Positions 34,209 to 41,513 of a DNA stretch of 41,513 bases are shown piece after piece. The translations under genes and the position numbers were made by a program. The notes under the pieces were generated by a model that saw nothing but the letters and a program-made list of their open reading frames with translations, ran no database searches and was not told the origin of the DNA. Position 1 is the first letter of the stretch, and every line of letters starts with the position of its first letter. This DNA is from Afipia sp. (GTDB taxonomy: Bacteria; Pseudomonadota; Alphaproteobacteria; Rhizobiales; Xanthobacteraceae), in the NCBI GenBank assembly GCA_017474385.1, contig JAFVHU010000142.1, positions 1-41,513 of the forward strand, in the 5' to 3' direction.

Positions 34209-35717
34209 ATGGCCTCGTTTCTCGATACGTGGCTTGACGGTGTGGAGGAAGGCTGGGGGATTCCGGCTCTCCTTGCGCTCTTCGTCATTTTGTGGACCGC
34301 GTTTCTTGGCATTGCGTATCTGAACGCGGATCTGCATCCGGACGTCATAGAAGCCTGGGCAATCGGGCGAACGCTGGACTGGGGCGGCGCCAAGCATCCG
34401 CCCTTGATGGGCTGGGTGACCCACGCGTGGACAATGGTTTTCCCGGTCCGCGATTGGTCGTTTCACCTTCTGGCGATGACAAATTCCGCCGTTGCGCTCT
34501 GGATCATCGACCTTACGACACGCCGGTTTGCAAAAGGCGACAAGCGCGCGATCGTCCTGCTGCTGCTCATGCTGCTGCCGGTCTATCAATTCCAGGCGCA
34601 GCGCTTCAATGCGAACTCGGTGTTGTTCGCAGTCTGGCCGCTTGCGATCTATTGCTTCCTGCGGTCGTTTGAGACGCGGCATGCCGGCTGGGCCGTGGCA
34701 GCGGGGCTGGCCGGTGCTCTGGCGATCCTCGGAAAGTACTATTCCGTGTTCCTGGTGTTCGGCTTCGTTTTCGCCGCCATCTGTCACCCGGCGCGCCGGG
34801 CCTACTTTGCGTCACCGGCGCCCTGGATATCCGCTGGCGCCGGCCTGCTGCTCCTGGCGCCTCACATTCACTGGATGCTGAGTTCTGGGGTCAGTCCCTT
34901 TGGCTACGCGCTGGCAACCCATGGCGGCCTCACCACGGGCCGCGCCTTCCTGTCCGGCCTGACCTTCCTGCTGGGGCTCGCAGCCACTCTGGCTCTGCCG
35001 GGGCTGATCTGGGCCGTCATGATCCGCACCGGAGCCGGGGACTATCTCAAGGGGCTGAGGCCGCTGGATCCGGGCCTGCTGTTGCTTCTTTTGGTGGCAA
35101 TCGGGGCGATCATTTCCCCGCCTGCGGTCAGCCTGATCCTCGGAAACTCGCTGAGCGCTGTCTGGGCCTCGCCGGGGCTGTTTGTGTTCGTGCTGGTCGC
35201 GGTCTGCGCGGCGAGATTCCCTGTCGATCGGACCGAGACACGGAGGCTGGCCGCGGGCGTCCTTGCGCTGACCGTGATCGCGGTTCTGCTGGCGCCTGCG
35301 CACGCCTATTACCGGAACCGGCATCCGTTCAGCGAGGGGCGCAATTACTACAGTCCCGCCGCGGCCGAGGTAATGAAGCGCTGGCGTGAGGTATCGCCCG
35401 GCCCGCTGAAAACCGTCAGCGGCGACAAACTGGCAATGGCTCTTGCATTCTACGCCCCAGACCATCCTGCCTTCGTCATTCCCTTCAACCAGCAATACGT
35501 CTGGCAAACGCCGTCCGAGGCTGCGCTGCGGGAGGGCTGGGCGACGATATGCCTTCCGGACGAGGAAACCTGTCAGGTCTGGCTGAAGCATCAGGTCGCG
35601 CCGGCCGCGCCAGGGGCCATCAGCTTCGATTTCGTTGTCCAGCCGCAGTGGTGGGGGTCAGCAGGCGTCCCGGCGCGGATTACCGGGCTTCTTGTTCCGC
35701 CGCGTACGACCCGCTGA
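34209..35717 (+). CDS. ArnT/PMT-like membrane glycosyltransferase
   Basis: A 502-residue GT-C membrane protein. The first loop carries NADLHPDVIEAWAIGRTL and AKHPPLMGWV, equivalent to the acidic and HPP motifs of PMT_2 enzymes, followed by about ten helices and a C-terminal periplasmic region. It resembles the neighbouring minus-strand gene in this loop, so the two are probably distant paralogs. It stops one base before the next gene starts, indicating translational coupling. Donor probably a polyprenyl-phosphate sugar; acceptor unknown. Confidence 0.85.
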   Translation: MASFLDTWLDGVEEGWGIPALLALFVILWTAFLGIAYLNADLHPDVIEAWAIGRTLDWGGAKHPPLMGWVTHAWTMVFPVRDWSFHLLAMTNSAVALWIIDLTTRRFAKGDKRAIVLLLLMLLPVYQFQAQRFNANSVLFAVWPLAIYCFLRSFETRHAGWAVAAGLAGALAILGKYYSVFLVFGFVFAAICHPARRAYFASPAPWISAGAGLLLLAPHIHWMLSSGVSPFGYALATHGGLTTGRAFLSGLTFLLGLAATLALPGLIWAVMIRTGAGDYLKGLRPLDPGLLLLLLVAIGAIISPPAVSLILGNSLSAVWASPGLFVFVLVAVCAARFPVDRTETRRLAAGVLALTVIAVLLAPAHAYYRNRHPFSEGRNYYSPAAAEVMKRWREVSPGPLKTVSGDKLAMALAFYAPDHPAFVIPFNQQYVWQTPSEAALREGWATICLPDEETCQVWLKHQVAPAAPGAISFDFVVQPQWWGSAGVPARITGLLVPPRTTR

Positions 35718-35718
35718 G

Positions 35719-37140
35719 ATGCAAACCATGACCGCACGATTGTCCTCGCTGATGACAAGGCGAGGGGCCGTCCCCCTGCTGATCATCTGTCTCTGGGCAA
35801 TCGCGGTATTTCCGAACCTTTCGGTGCGATCGTTCATCTGGGAAGAAGGGACGAATGCCGAGATCGCGCGGGACATTCTGTCCAACGGCAACCTGCTTCA
35901 GCCCGAGGTCTATGGAGTTCGCTGGAATGAGAAGCCCTCGCTGCTGCCGTGGCTGATCGCCGGAGTTTCGAAAGTCACGGGCGAGGTCAACGAGTTTTCC
36001 GCGCGGCTGCCTGCGATGATTGCAGTGGTGCTGACTGCGCTGCTGGTTCAGTCGCTGACGCGGCGCTACGCGAGCCTGAACGCATCGCTGCTCGCGGCGT
36101 TGCTGTTCATGTTTTCACCTATGCTGTTGCAGAAGCTTGCGATCGCCGAGCCGGATACGCTGGTGACGCTGTTTTCGTTTGCCGCCTTTGTTGTCTGGTG
36201 GAACGGCGTTGAGGCCAGTGACGTCGGTTGGTGGCGCTGGATCGGATGCGGGTTGCTGCTTGCGGTCCTTGCCATGGCGAAAGGACCGCAGCCGGTCGGC
36301 TATTTTGCGCTCGGCGTTTCGGCTTATGTCGTCGTAACACGCCGATGGCGCGATGTTCCTGGGCTGTTCGTCTGTTTGCTGATCCCTGCTGGAGCAACGA
36401 TTGCATGGGCCGCAGCGGTGTACCGGCCCGGCGACGAAGCGACATGGATCAGCTACGCACGCTTGCGTTCAGTCCCAAATGTCACCGACTACTTCGTTCG
36501 AAACACACACGTCTTTCTCAACCTCGTTGCGGAATTGATGCCGGCGATCCTGTTGGTGCCTTTGCTCTGGCGTGCAAGAGACGCGGAATGGAATATCCCA
36601 CCCGTCGCACTTCCGCTCGTGCTCTATGCCGGCCTTTGCACCATCGCGGTGGTGGTTTGGCCAGGCTCGAACAGCCGCTACGCCATGCCGTGCGCACCTG
36701 CGATCGCGGTGCTTGCCGGATTCGCGTGGGACGCAATTGCGGGAACGAAGTATGCGTGGCTGCGGCGTATGACTGTAGCGATCGCATGTGTATTGACCGC
36801 TTTCCAGATTGTGCTTGCGAATGCGGTCTTGCCTCTATTCGCTGACAGGTTTGGAGGTTCACGGATCGCAGGTCAGAGTATCGAGCGCGCGATCCGCGCC
36901 AATCCGGCACCCGCGTTTTGCACGGACCTCGCGACGAACCAGCTCTTCTATATGAGGGCAGGGCCGATCCGCTGCGTTGATCCAGCGGACTTGGGTTCGA
37001 TTGCTGCACCTGCGTGGCTGATCATGCCGCGCGAACAAGCACCGCTGTTGGCACGATTGAATCATGATCTCAGCATGCGCGCCGCTGTGGAAACGGACAC
37101 CGGCTCTCGGTTGTCGGCTATAAGGCTCGACAAGCAATAA
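35719..37140 (+). CDS. ArnT-like membrane glycosyltransferase
   Basis: About 473 residues with some ten membrane helices. It is closer to ArnT proper: the first loop has WEEGTNAEIARDIL and then RWNEKPSLLPWLIA, matching the acidic pair and the conserved Lys-Pro of ArnT-type enzymes. ArnT adds 4-amino-arabinose to lipid A from undecaprenyl phosphate, but related proteins use other sugars and no arn genes are near. The frame opens at 35635; ATG 35719 follows the upstream stop by one base and gives a sensible N-terminus (MQTMTARLSS). Confidence 0.86.
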   Translation: MQTMTARLSSLMTRRGAVPLLIICLWAIAVFPNLSVRSFIWEEGTNAEIARDILSNGNLLQPEVYGVRWNEKPSLLPWLIAGVSKVTGEVNEFSARLPAMIAVVLTALLVQSLTRRYASLNASLLAALLFMFSPMLLQKLAIAEPDTLVTLFSFAAFVVWWNGVEASDVGWWRWIGCGLLLAVLAMAKGPQPVGYFALGVSAYVVVTRRWRDVPGLFVCLLIPAGATIAWAAAVYRPGDEATWISYARLRSVPNVTDYFVRNTHVFLNLVAELMPAILLVPLLWRARDAEWNIPPVALPLVLYAGLCTIAVVVWPGSNSRYAMPCAPAIAVLAGFAWDAIAGTKYAWLRRMTVAIACVLTAFQIVLANAVLPLFADRFGGSRIAGQSIERAIRANPAPAFCTDLATNQLFYMRAGPIRCVDPADLGSIAAPAWLIMPREQAPLLARLNHDLSMRAAVETDTGSRLSAIRLDKQ

Positions 37141-37158
37141 CGCGAGCGGCCGCGTTTT
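37140..37158 (+). terminator. Candidate intrinsic terminator
   Basis: ACGCG and CGCGT pair around the six-base loop AGCGGC, followed by TTTTA. It directly follows the stop of the ArnT-like gene and separates the sugar locus from the convergent XRE gene. The stem is short, so support is modest. Confidence 0.45.
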
Positions 37159-37175
37159 ATCGCAGTCAGAGATGA

Positions 37176-37418
37176 TTATTTGCGCAACCGCACGCCGGTA
37201 CCGGCGCTTCCTTCAAGAAATTCGATCCCAGCGGCTTGAAGCGCTGCACGTAGTTTGCGGGCCGTCTCTTCGCGGCCCTTCAGATCACCATCATCCGATT
37301 CCAATCGTTTAACGGTGGCAATTGAAACGTTTGCTTCATCTGCCAAATCTTGCTGAGACCAGTTCAAAAGGGCTCTCGCCGCCTTCACTTGGCGTGTTGA
37401 TACTTTTAGTATTGACAC
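37176..37418 (-). CDS. XRE-family transcriptional regulator
   Basis: An 80-residue HTH protein: VKAARALLNWSQQDLADEA, VSIATVKRLESDDGD and a C-terminal strand part (GIEFLEGSAGTGVRLRK). It starts with GTG (37418), with GAGAA upstream. Small phage-type repressors of this kind usually control the divergent genes of a mobile element. A 16-base repeat occurs twice in the divergent region, and the first copy lies inside its own first codons, suggesting autoregulation and control of the recombination genes beside it. Confidence 0.88.
   Translation of the reverse strand: MSILKVSTRQVKAARALLNWSQQDLADEANVSIATVKRLESDDGDLKGREETARKLRAALQAAGIEFLEGSAGTGVRLRK
37397..37412. promoter_or_regulatory. Operator-like repeat 1
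   Basis: TTGATACTTTTAGTAT, an imperfect inverted repeat (GATAC/GTATT around TTTTA). An identical copy occurs at 37431-37446, 34 bases away. This copy overlaps codons 3-7 of the XRE gene and abuts the -35 box of the divergent promoter. Confidence 0.6.
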
Positions 37419-37440
37419 AGGATTCTCATTTTGATACTTT
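37412..37440 (+). promoter_or_regulatory. Promoter for the YqaJ-ERF genes
   Basis: TTGACA (37412-37417) is a perfect -35 box. With the optimal 17-base spacer, TACTTT (37435-37440) serves as -10. The -10 lies inside operator copy 2 and the -35 overlaps the end of copy 1, so a repressor bound to either would block RNA polymerase. Confidence 0.6.
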
Positions 37441-37447
37441 TAGTATC
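37431..37447. promoter_or_regulatory. Operator-like repeat 2
   Basis: Second copy of TTGATACTTTTAGTAT; here the 15-base core GATACTTTTAGTATC is a perfect inverted repeat of GATAC/GTATC. It covers the -10 region of the plus-strand promoter. Probably the binding site of the XRE protein. Confidence 0.6.
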
Positions 37448-37468
37448 GAATCGATCGAGGGTCCGAAG

Positions 37469-38293
37469 ATGCCAAGTAAACAAGAATCTAAAGGATACGA
37501 TAGACGATACTTTATCGGCGGCTCAGATGCCCGTGTCATTATGGGTAAGGACGAGAAGGCGCTGATCCGTTTGTGGAAGGAGAAACGAGGTGAAGGAGGC
37601 GGGTTAGATCTCTCCGGTGAACTTATTGTGCAATTGGGCCTCGTTACCGAAGACCTCAATCGGCTTTGGTTTGAGCGCCAGTCGGGGCACCGCGTCATAG
37701 CCGTCCAGCGCCACACCATCCACCGGACATTTACCTGGATGGCGGCCACCTTGGATGGGATTGTTGAGGCGACTGGCGCGGTATTCGAAGCCAAATTCAT
37801 GTTGCCCTGGTCGTTTTCGGAGGCGGCGGCGGCGGCGAAGCACATGGCCCAACTCCAACACAACATGTTGGTGGCGAACACAAAGAAATCGATTCTTTCT
37901 ATCATCAATGGTGGCGGCAAATGGATCGAACTCTCGATCGAAGCCGATCCGATTTACCAAACTGTCTTAATAGCCGCTGAGAAGGCCTTTTGGCGCGCAG
38001 TCAAAAGCGGGGAGCCGCCCGCGTTATTTGATTGCGAACCACCGAAGCCGCGTATCGAGGCCATTCGCGTTGTCGATATGAATGCTTCAAACTCATGGGC
38101 GGAGTTTGCCTCCCTCTACCTCGAAACTCGAGCAGCCCACCTCGATCATGAGCGAGCCAAGAGTGAGCTCAAGATGTTGATGCCGGAGGATGCCAAGGAA
38201 GCCATGGGCCATGGTATTCGAGCGAAGCGGTCCAAATCAGGCGCGGTTAGTTTCGATCTGATGGAAATGGAGAGCGATCATGCATCGCTGTAG
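37469..38293 (+). CDS. YqaJ-like exonuclease (viral recombinase family)
   Basis: About 274 residues of the lambda-exonuclease-like nuclease fold used by phages with an annealing protein. Features: [11 protein letters not shown] at 16-26, Glu61 in [12 protein letters not shown], Asp96 in TLDG, and Glu107-x-Lys109 in VFEAKFM, the nuclease core. The frame opens earlier at 37322, but ATG 37469 has GAGGG upstream and the upstream part would overlap the repressor and operators. It overlaps the ERF gene by 14 bases, so exonuclease and annealing protein are made together. Confidence 0.87.
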   Translation: MPSKQESKGYDRRYFIGGSDARVIMGKDEKALIRLWKEKRGEGGGLDLSGELIVQLGLVTEDLNRLWFERQSGHRVIAVQRHTIHRTFTWMAATLDGIVEATGAVFEAKFMLPWSFSEAAAAAKHMAQLQHNMLVANTKKSILSIINGGGKWIELSIEADPIYQTVLIAAEKAFWRAVKSGEPPALFDCEPPKPRIEAIRVVDMNASNSWAEFASLYLETRAAHLDHERAKSELKMLMPEDAKEAMGHGIRAKRSKSGAVSFDLMEMESDHASL

Positions 38294-39473
38294 CGAAAGT
38301 GTAGCTGCCATCGCAACCGCATTAGCCAAGGCTCAGACCGAGTTGTCGAATCCCGAAAAATCTATGATCGGAACGATCAATCACATTAACCGAGATGAAA
38401 ATCCCCAAACATTTCGCTATGCACCGCTTGCTAGCGGCCTTGAAATCGTACGCAAGACGTTGGGTGGACAGCAGATTGCAGTTGCGCAGACAACAGATAT
38501 TGATCGCGCAAATGGATTGATCAACCTCACCACAATTTTGATGCACACATCGGGTGAGTGGATTGCTTCTGATTGGCCGGTCTGTGCGCTATCTGAAGCA
38601 TCCGCACCACGAAGAATGGGAGCCGCCCTCACTTACGCGCGCCGTTATGCGCTTTTCACCCTAGTGGGCATCGCCGGAGAGGACGATCTCGACGCTCCGG
38701 ATTCCCAACCTGATATCAGTGGGGGGTCGACCAAACGCGAGGACAGCATTTCGCATCAGGCCTCTCGGTCAATCTCCGCCCAGACGGAGACCATGTCTGC
38801 GGGTTCGGCAAAGTCGCCAAAACCGCTCGTATCGATATCCGCGATACAGTCTGATATCGAGGCGTGTACAAACGTCGAGAATCTTACTTCGATCGCAAGC
38901 AAAATTCTGCAAGCGAAAAACCATCTTTCTGCGGACGAATCGAAATCAATCGAAGATTTATTCGCCAGAAGAATGACGGAGCTGGCTGAAAAAGAGGCGC
39001 CAGAATTCTTGGCTGACTCGCTCAACGAGTCAAAGTTGCATAGCAAGGGCCCAAAGAACACTGAGCAACAAACTACAAGAATAAAACGAGTCGCAAAGAA
39101 TAGAAGACCAACTGAGGACGATCCATCCGCTGCTTCAAACAGTATCGCACTGAAAATTGACAAAAGCGAGTTAGCGCTTGGCGAGCCACGACGTCTTCGA
39201 GACAAAAACCACCTGCGCTTTGTCGCATCTAAACCTTGCTTGATATGCGAGCGAACACCGACCGACGCGCATCACTTGCGGTTTGCGCAACCTCGCGCGA
39301 TGGGAAAGAAAACTAGCGATGAGTTCACGGTGCCACTCTGCCGCGCACATCACAGAGAAAATCACCAGGTAGGTAGAGAAGAGCTATGGTGGAAGGCGCA
39401 AAAGATAGACCCGCTAGAAACCGCTGCTCTGTTGTGGCGTACCTCGCGCGGGGGAGACCTCAAGTTGGGTTGA
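38280..39473 (+). CDS. ERF-type single-strand annealing protein fused to HNH domain
   Basis: Residues 1-140 are ERF-like: [19 protein letters not shown], then [20 protein letters not shown] and [13 protein letters not shown] low-complexity linker rich in Ser/Lys covers about 145-300. Residues about 309-365 form a zinc HNH nuclease: Cys320-x2-Cys323, His331-His332, Cys354, His357-His358 and His362. The ERF part anneals single strands made by the YqaJ exonuclease, and the HNH part may cut DNA. Single-strand annealing plus exonuclease is a typical phage recombination pair; the HNH fusion is less usual. Confidence 0.85.
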   Translation: MHRCSESVAAIATALAKAQTELSNPEKSMIGTINHINRDENPQTFRYAPLASGLEIVRKTLGGQQIAVAQTTDIDRANGLINLTTILMHTSGEWIASDWPVCALSEASAPRRMGAALTYARRYALFTLVGIAGEDDLDAPDSQPDISGGSTKREDSISHQASRSISAQTETMSAGSAKSPKPLVSISAIQSDIEACTNVENLTSIASKILQAKNHLSADESKSIEDLFARRMTELAEKEAPEFLADSLNESKLHSKGPKNTEQQTTRIKRVAKNRRPTEDDPSAASNSIALKIDKSELALGEPRRLRDKNHLRFVASKPCLICERTPTDAHHLRFAQPRAMGKKTSDEFTVPLCRAHHRENHQVGREELWWKAQKIDPLETAALLWRTSRGGDLKLG

Positions 39474-39643
39474 TGGTGCCGCAAATGTTCGACTCGGGCT
39501 CTTATCGATCGTCAACTTCGGTTTTGGATTGAGCTACTGAGTTGAGCTTGGTGAGCCTTACAGATTGCTATTTAGGAAATCTGTCGTCCATTCTTTATGA
39601 GTTAATTTCCTTCTACTTCATACGCACTCGTTCTACTGCGCGA

Positions 39644-41143
39644 ATGTCTTTAAACGACAAAAGCGCGGCGCAGTACGTTCGCATGTCTACCGACCTGCAA
39701 AAATACTCCATTGAAAATCAGGCGGCGGCAATTGCGCTTTACGCAGCGCAAAACGGAATTGAGATTGTTCGGAGCTACGAAGACGTCGGAAAAAGCGGAC
39801 TTCGAATAGATCGGCGAGAGGGTCTCAAGCGACTTCTAAGCGATGTGGTGGCTGGTAGCGTCAATTTCACAAAGATCCTCGTTTACGATGTGAGTCGATG
39901 GGGCCGCTTTCAAGATAATGATGAAAGCGCGCATTACGAATTCATCTGCAGAGAAGCTGGCGTGAACGTCGAATACTGCGCCGAGCAGTTTTCTAATGAT
40001 GGAAGTGTCGCTGCCTCGCTATTGAAGAATTTGAAGCGGGCAATGGCTGGAGAATTTAGTCGTGAGCTATCTGCAAAGGTATTTGCGGGGCAATGCAGGA
40101 TCGTTAGTCTTGGATATAGAAATGGATCAACTCCCGGATACGGTCTTCGTCGTCGCTTGATCGATGAGCGCGGTAATCCAAAGATGGTGCTGGCGCACGG
40201 CGAGCGGAAAAGTATCGCCACAGACAGAATTGTTCTGGTGCCAGGCCCGGCGGACGAAGTGCTGACCGTGCATCGTGTGTATTCGCTCTTCATTGATGAA
40301 AAAATGCGACCTCAGCAGATTGCCGATAGGTTGAACGTTGAGAATGTTCCATCTGTCAATGGAGAATTGTGGAATTACTACATGATCCGGCAGCTTCTGA
40401 TAAACGAAAAATATATCGGAAATAGCATCTACAACAGAACGTCCCAGAAGCTCGGTGCAAATCCGTCTCGCAATGCGGAGCACGAGTGGGTGAGAAAGAT
40501 TGGCGCATTTGAACCAATCGTTTCCCGTAAGCAATTTCACGATGCGGGTGAACGCATCCAGAGTAATTCGAGGCGGTATCCGAAAAATTTCATGCTTGAC
40601 GTTCTGACGTCGATTTGGTGCTCCAAGAAGCGGCTTACAATTTATGAAATAGATGCTTGTGAGCAGTCACCCTGCCGGAAAACATTTGAGTACCATTTTG
40701 GTAGCATTGGAGCCGCGTACCGTTTAATTGGCTTCCGCGGGCGGGCGCATCACTCTGCGAACATGAATGTGCGACAATCGATCTCGAAGTTGATGGGGGA
40801 TAGAATCAGGAGTTACGGTGGAACGTTCAGTCCTATCCGTTGGAGCAGTCTTTTCACCGTCAACAGTGAATTCACCATCGCGATCGTAGTCGCGAGGGAA
40901 TTCGCTAAGCGAAAGTACAATGATTGGAGGTTTAGCTACAAATCTCGCCAGAAGCCGGATTTACTCATCGTCGCTAGGGTCGATAATGATGCGCGCATTA
41001 AGGACTATTATACCTTGCCGTATTGCTATCTACCGCGCGGCACGTGGTTGACTGTAAGTGGCTTAAATTACAAGCGCCTTGAATCGTTTCGCTCAGAAGC
41101 GCTGGAGCCGTTCTTTCAGCTTTGCGCGAGGAAGAGCACATGA
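39644..41143 (+). CDS. Large serine recombinase
   Basis: A 499-residue site-specific recombinase. The resolvase domain begins AQYVRMSTDLQKYSIENQ, with nucleophile Ser15 and Arg13, and continues with VYDVSRWGRFQD and KRAMAGEFSRELSAKV. A recombinase domain follows (PGPADEVLTVHRVYSLF, then NEKYIGNSIYN). The last 200 residues do not show the usual zinc ribbon and coiled coil of phage integrases. TTG 39542 is in frame upstream, but ATG 39644 gives the standard N-terminus. It ends in an ATGA overlap with the small gene that follows. Confidence 0.9.
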   Translation: MSLNDKSAAQYVRMSTDLQKYSIENQAAAIALYAAQNGIEIVRSYEDVGKSGLRIDRREGLKRLLSDVVAGSVNFTKILVYDVSRWGRFQDNDESAHYEFICREAGVNVEYCAEQFSNDGSVAASLLKNLKRAMAGEFSRELSAKVFAGQCRIVSLGYRNGSTPGYGLRRRLIDERGNPKMVLAHGERKSIATDRIVLVPGPADEVLTVHRVYSLFIDEKMRPQQIADRLNVENVPSVNGELWNYYMIRQLLINEKYIGNSIYNRTSQKLGANPSRNAEHEWVRKIGAFEPIVSRKQFHDAGERIQSNSRRYPKNFMLDVLTSIWCSKKRLTIYEIDACEQSPCRKTFEYHFGSIGAAYRLIGFRGRAHHSANMNVRQSISKLMGDRIRSYGGTFSPIRWSSLFTVNSEFTIAIVVAREFAKRKYNDWRFSYKSRQKPDLLIVARVDNDARIKDYYTLPYCYLPRGTWLTVSGLNYKRLESFRSEALEPFFQLCARKST

Positions 41144-41376
41144 GGGCGAACAGGCGTTTAGTGGCGAGAACAAAAGCTCAGTTGCATCGCGCAGAACTAA
41201 GAAAAATAGCAGAACAGAAGGATGAAAGGACCGAAGCTTGTGTAAATGCTGTTTTGCTTAAAGTAAGAGATCTTTTGCAAAGCCCCGAGTTTATTCGCGC
41301 AGCAAGCGAAGTCGGTGTTCGAAGCATTCCAGCATTTAGGGAGGCATCTCCCGATGTTCGGAGCGAGGAGGGGTGA
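41140..41376 (+). CDS. Small hypothetical protein coupled to recombinase
   Basis: A 78-residue, highly charged and mainly helical protein that starts within the recombinase stop (ATGA), with strong GAGGAAGAG upstream. I do not recognise the family. The tight coupling suggests it assists the recombinase, for example as a directionality factor, but this is inference. It ends right before the IS-derived sequence. Confidence 0.6.
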   Translation: MRANRRLVARTKAQLHRAELRKIAEQKDERTEACVNAVLLKVRDLLQSPEFIRAASEVGVRSIPAFREASPDVRSEEG

Positions 41377-41381
41377 GCTGC

Positions 41382-41513
41382 TGCCGGTTTAGTGGACGGC
41401 TAGTTAAGCTAATCCCAGCTTCCGTTCGAACTCAACAGGGCTGAGGTATCCGATCGTCGAATGACGTCGGGTCGCATTGTAGAACCGCTCGATGTAGTCG
41501 AACACATCTGCCC
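41382..41513 (-). mobile_element. IS3-family insertion sequence, partial
   Basis: The right edge holds the 3' end of an IS element whose remainder lies beyond the window. The noncoding stretch TGCTGCCGGTTTAGTGGACG (from 41382) precedes the transposase stop and is probably at or near the terminal inverted repeat; the exact end cannot be fixed without the other end. Confidence 0.6.
41404..41513 (-). CDS. IS3-family transposase OrfB, C-terminal fragment
   Basis: Read on the minus strand the last 35 residues include FDYIERFYNATRRHSTIGYL followed by SPVEFERKLGLA and a stop. This is the conserved C-terminus of IS3-family OrfB, a DDE transposase, after the catalytic Glu. The gene is cut by the window edge, not necessarily broken in the genome. 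Confidence 0.88.
   Translation of the reverse strand, partial: ADVFDYIERFYNATRRHSTIGYLSPVEFERKLGLA

Noticed and set aside
34812-35591. Minus-strand frame opposite the GT-C gene
   Set aside because: Low-complexity Gln/Arg/Pro translation typical of antisense to membrane protein genes.
1-41513. CRISPR array or toxin-antitoxin/defence system
   Set aside because: No regularly spaced repeats were seen, and the XRE gene has no toxin partner next to it; its neighbours are recombination genes.

Overview
The window looks like chromosomal DNA of an alphaproteobacterium, most likely of the Bradyrhizobium/Rhodopseudomonas/Nitrobacter group. The evidence is the left block plsX, fabH, ihfA, MerR-type regulator, tRNA-Pro, the generally high G+C, and GTG/TTG starts. 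The exact genus cannot be fixed from sequence reading alone.

Layout. (1) 1-3565: housekeeping block for fatty acid and phospholipid initiation (plsX, fabH), nucleoid protein IHF alpha, a MerR-family regulator and tRNA-Pro(GGG). (2) 3.6-9.6 kb: a small membrane protein, a lone dTDP-glucose dehydratase (rfbB), a PLP enzyme of the D-threonine aldolase/D-serine dehydratase fold, a secreted protein, an O-antigen ligase-like protein and an LptF-type permease. (3) 9.8-24.96 kb: the core of an ABC-transporter-dependent O-antigen locus. It holds gmd, a second gmd-like gene, a GT4 glycosyltransferase, wzm, wzt, a CDP-glucose 4,6-dehydratase, a large membrane protein with a duplicated C-terminal beta domain, a 1608-residue multidomain protein and another GT4. 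(4) 25.0-37.1 kb: a decoration module. It holds GtrB- and GtrA-like proteins head to head, a split transketolase, an SDR, a sulfotransferase-like protein, a small-molecule kinase, glucose-1-phosphate cytidylyltransferase (rfbF) and three ArnT/PMT-like membrane glycosyltransferases. (5) 37.2-41.4 kb: a phage-like recombination module (XRE repressor, YqaJ exonuclease, ERF annealing protein fused to HNH, serine recombinase, small protein), followed by the 3' end of an IS3-family transposase cut by the window edge.

How it may work together. GDP-mannose-derived sugars (gmd and paralog) probably feed the GT4 enzymes, and Wzm/Wzt would export the lipid-linked glycan. The most striking gene (18833-23659, minus strand) joins, in one chain, a SAM methyltransferase, a kinase, a long coiled coil and two GT4 domains. 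In the E. coli O9a paradigm these parts are the chain terminator/ruler WbdD and the polymerase WbdA, which are separate proteins. The Wzt here is short and has no room for the carbohydrate-binding domain that usually recognises a capped chain end. The second half encodes both steps to CDP-4-keto-6-deoxyglucose (rfbF, rfbG) plus a split transketolase, which suggests a branched or chain-extended sugar. GtrA/GtrB and GT39-type enzymes could add periplasmic side groups.

The locus changes strand many times and parts are visibly A+T-richer (line 16441-16500 has 23/60 G+C against 40/60 for 601-660), consistent with mosaic assembly by transfer. All functions are from reading sequence motifs; no database search was possible.
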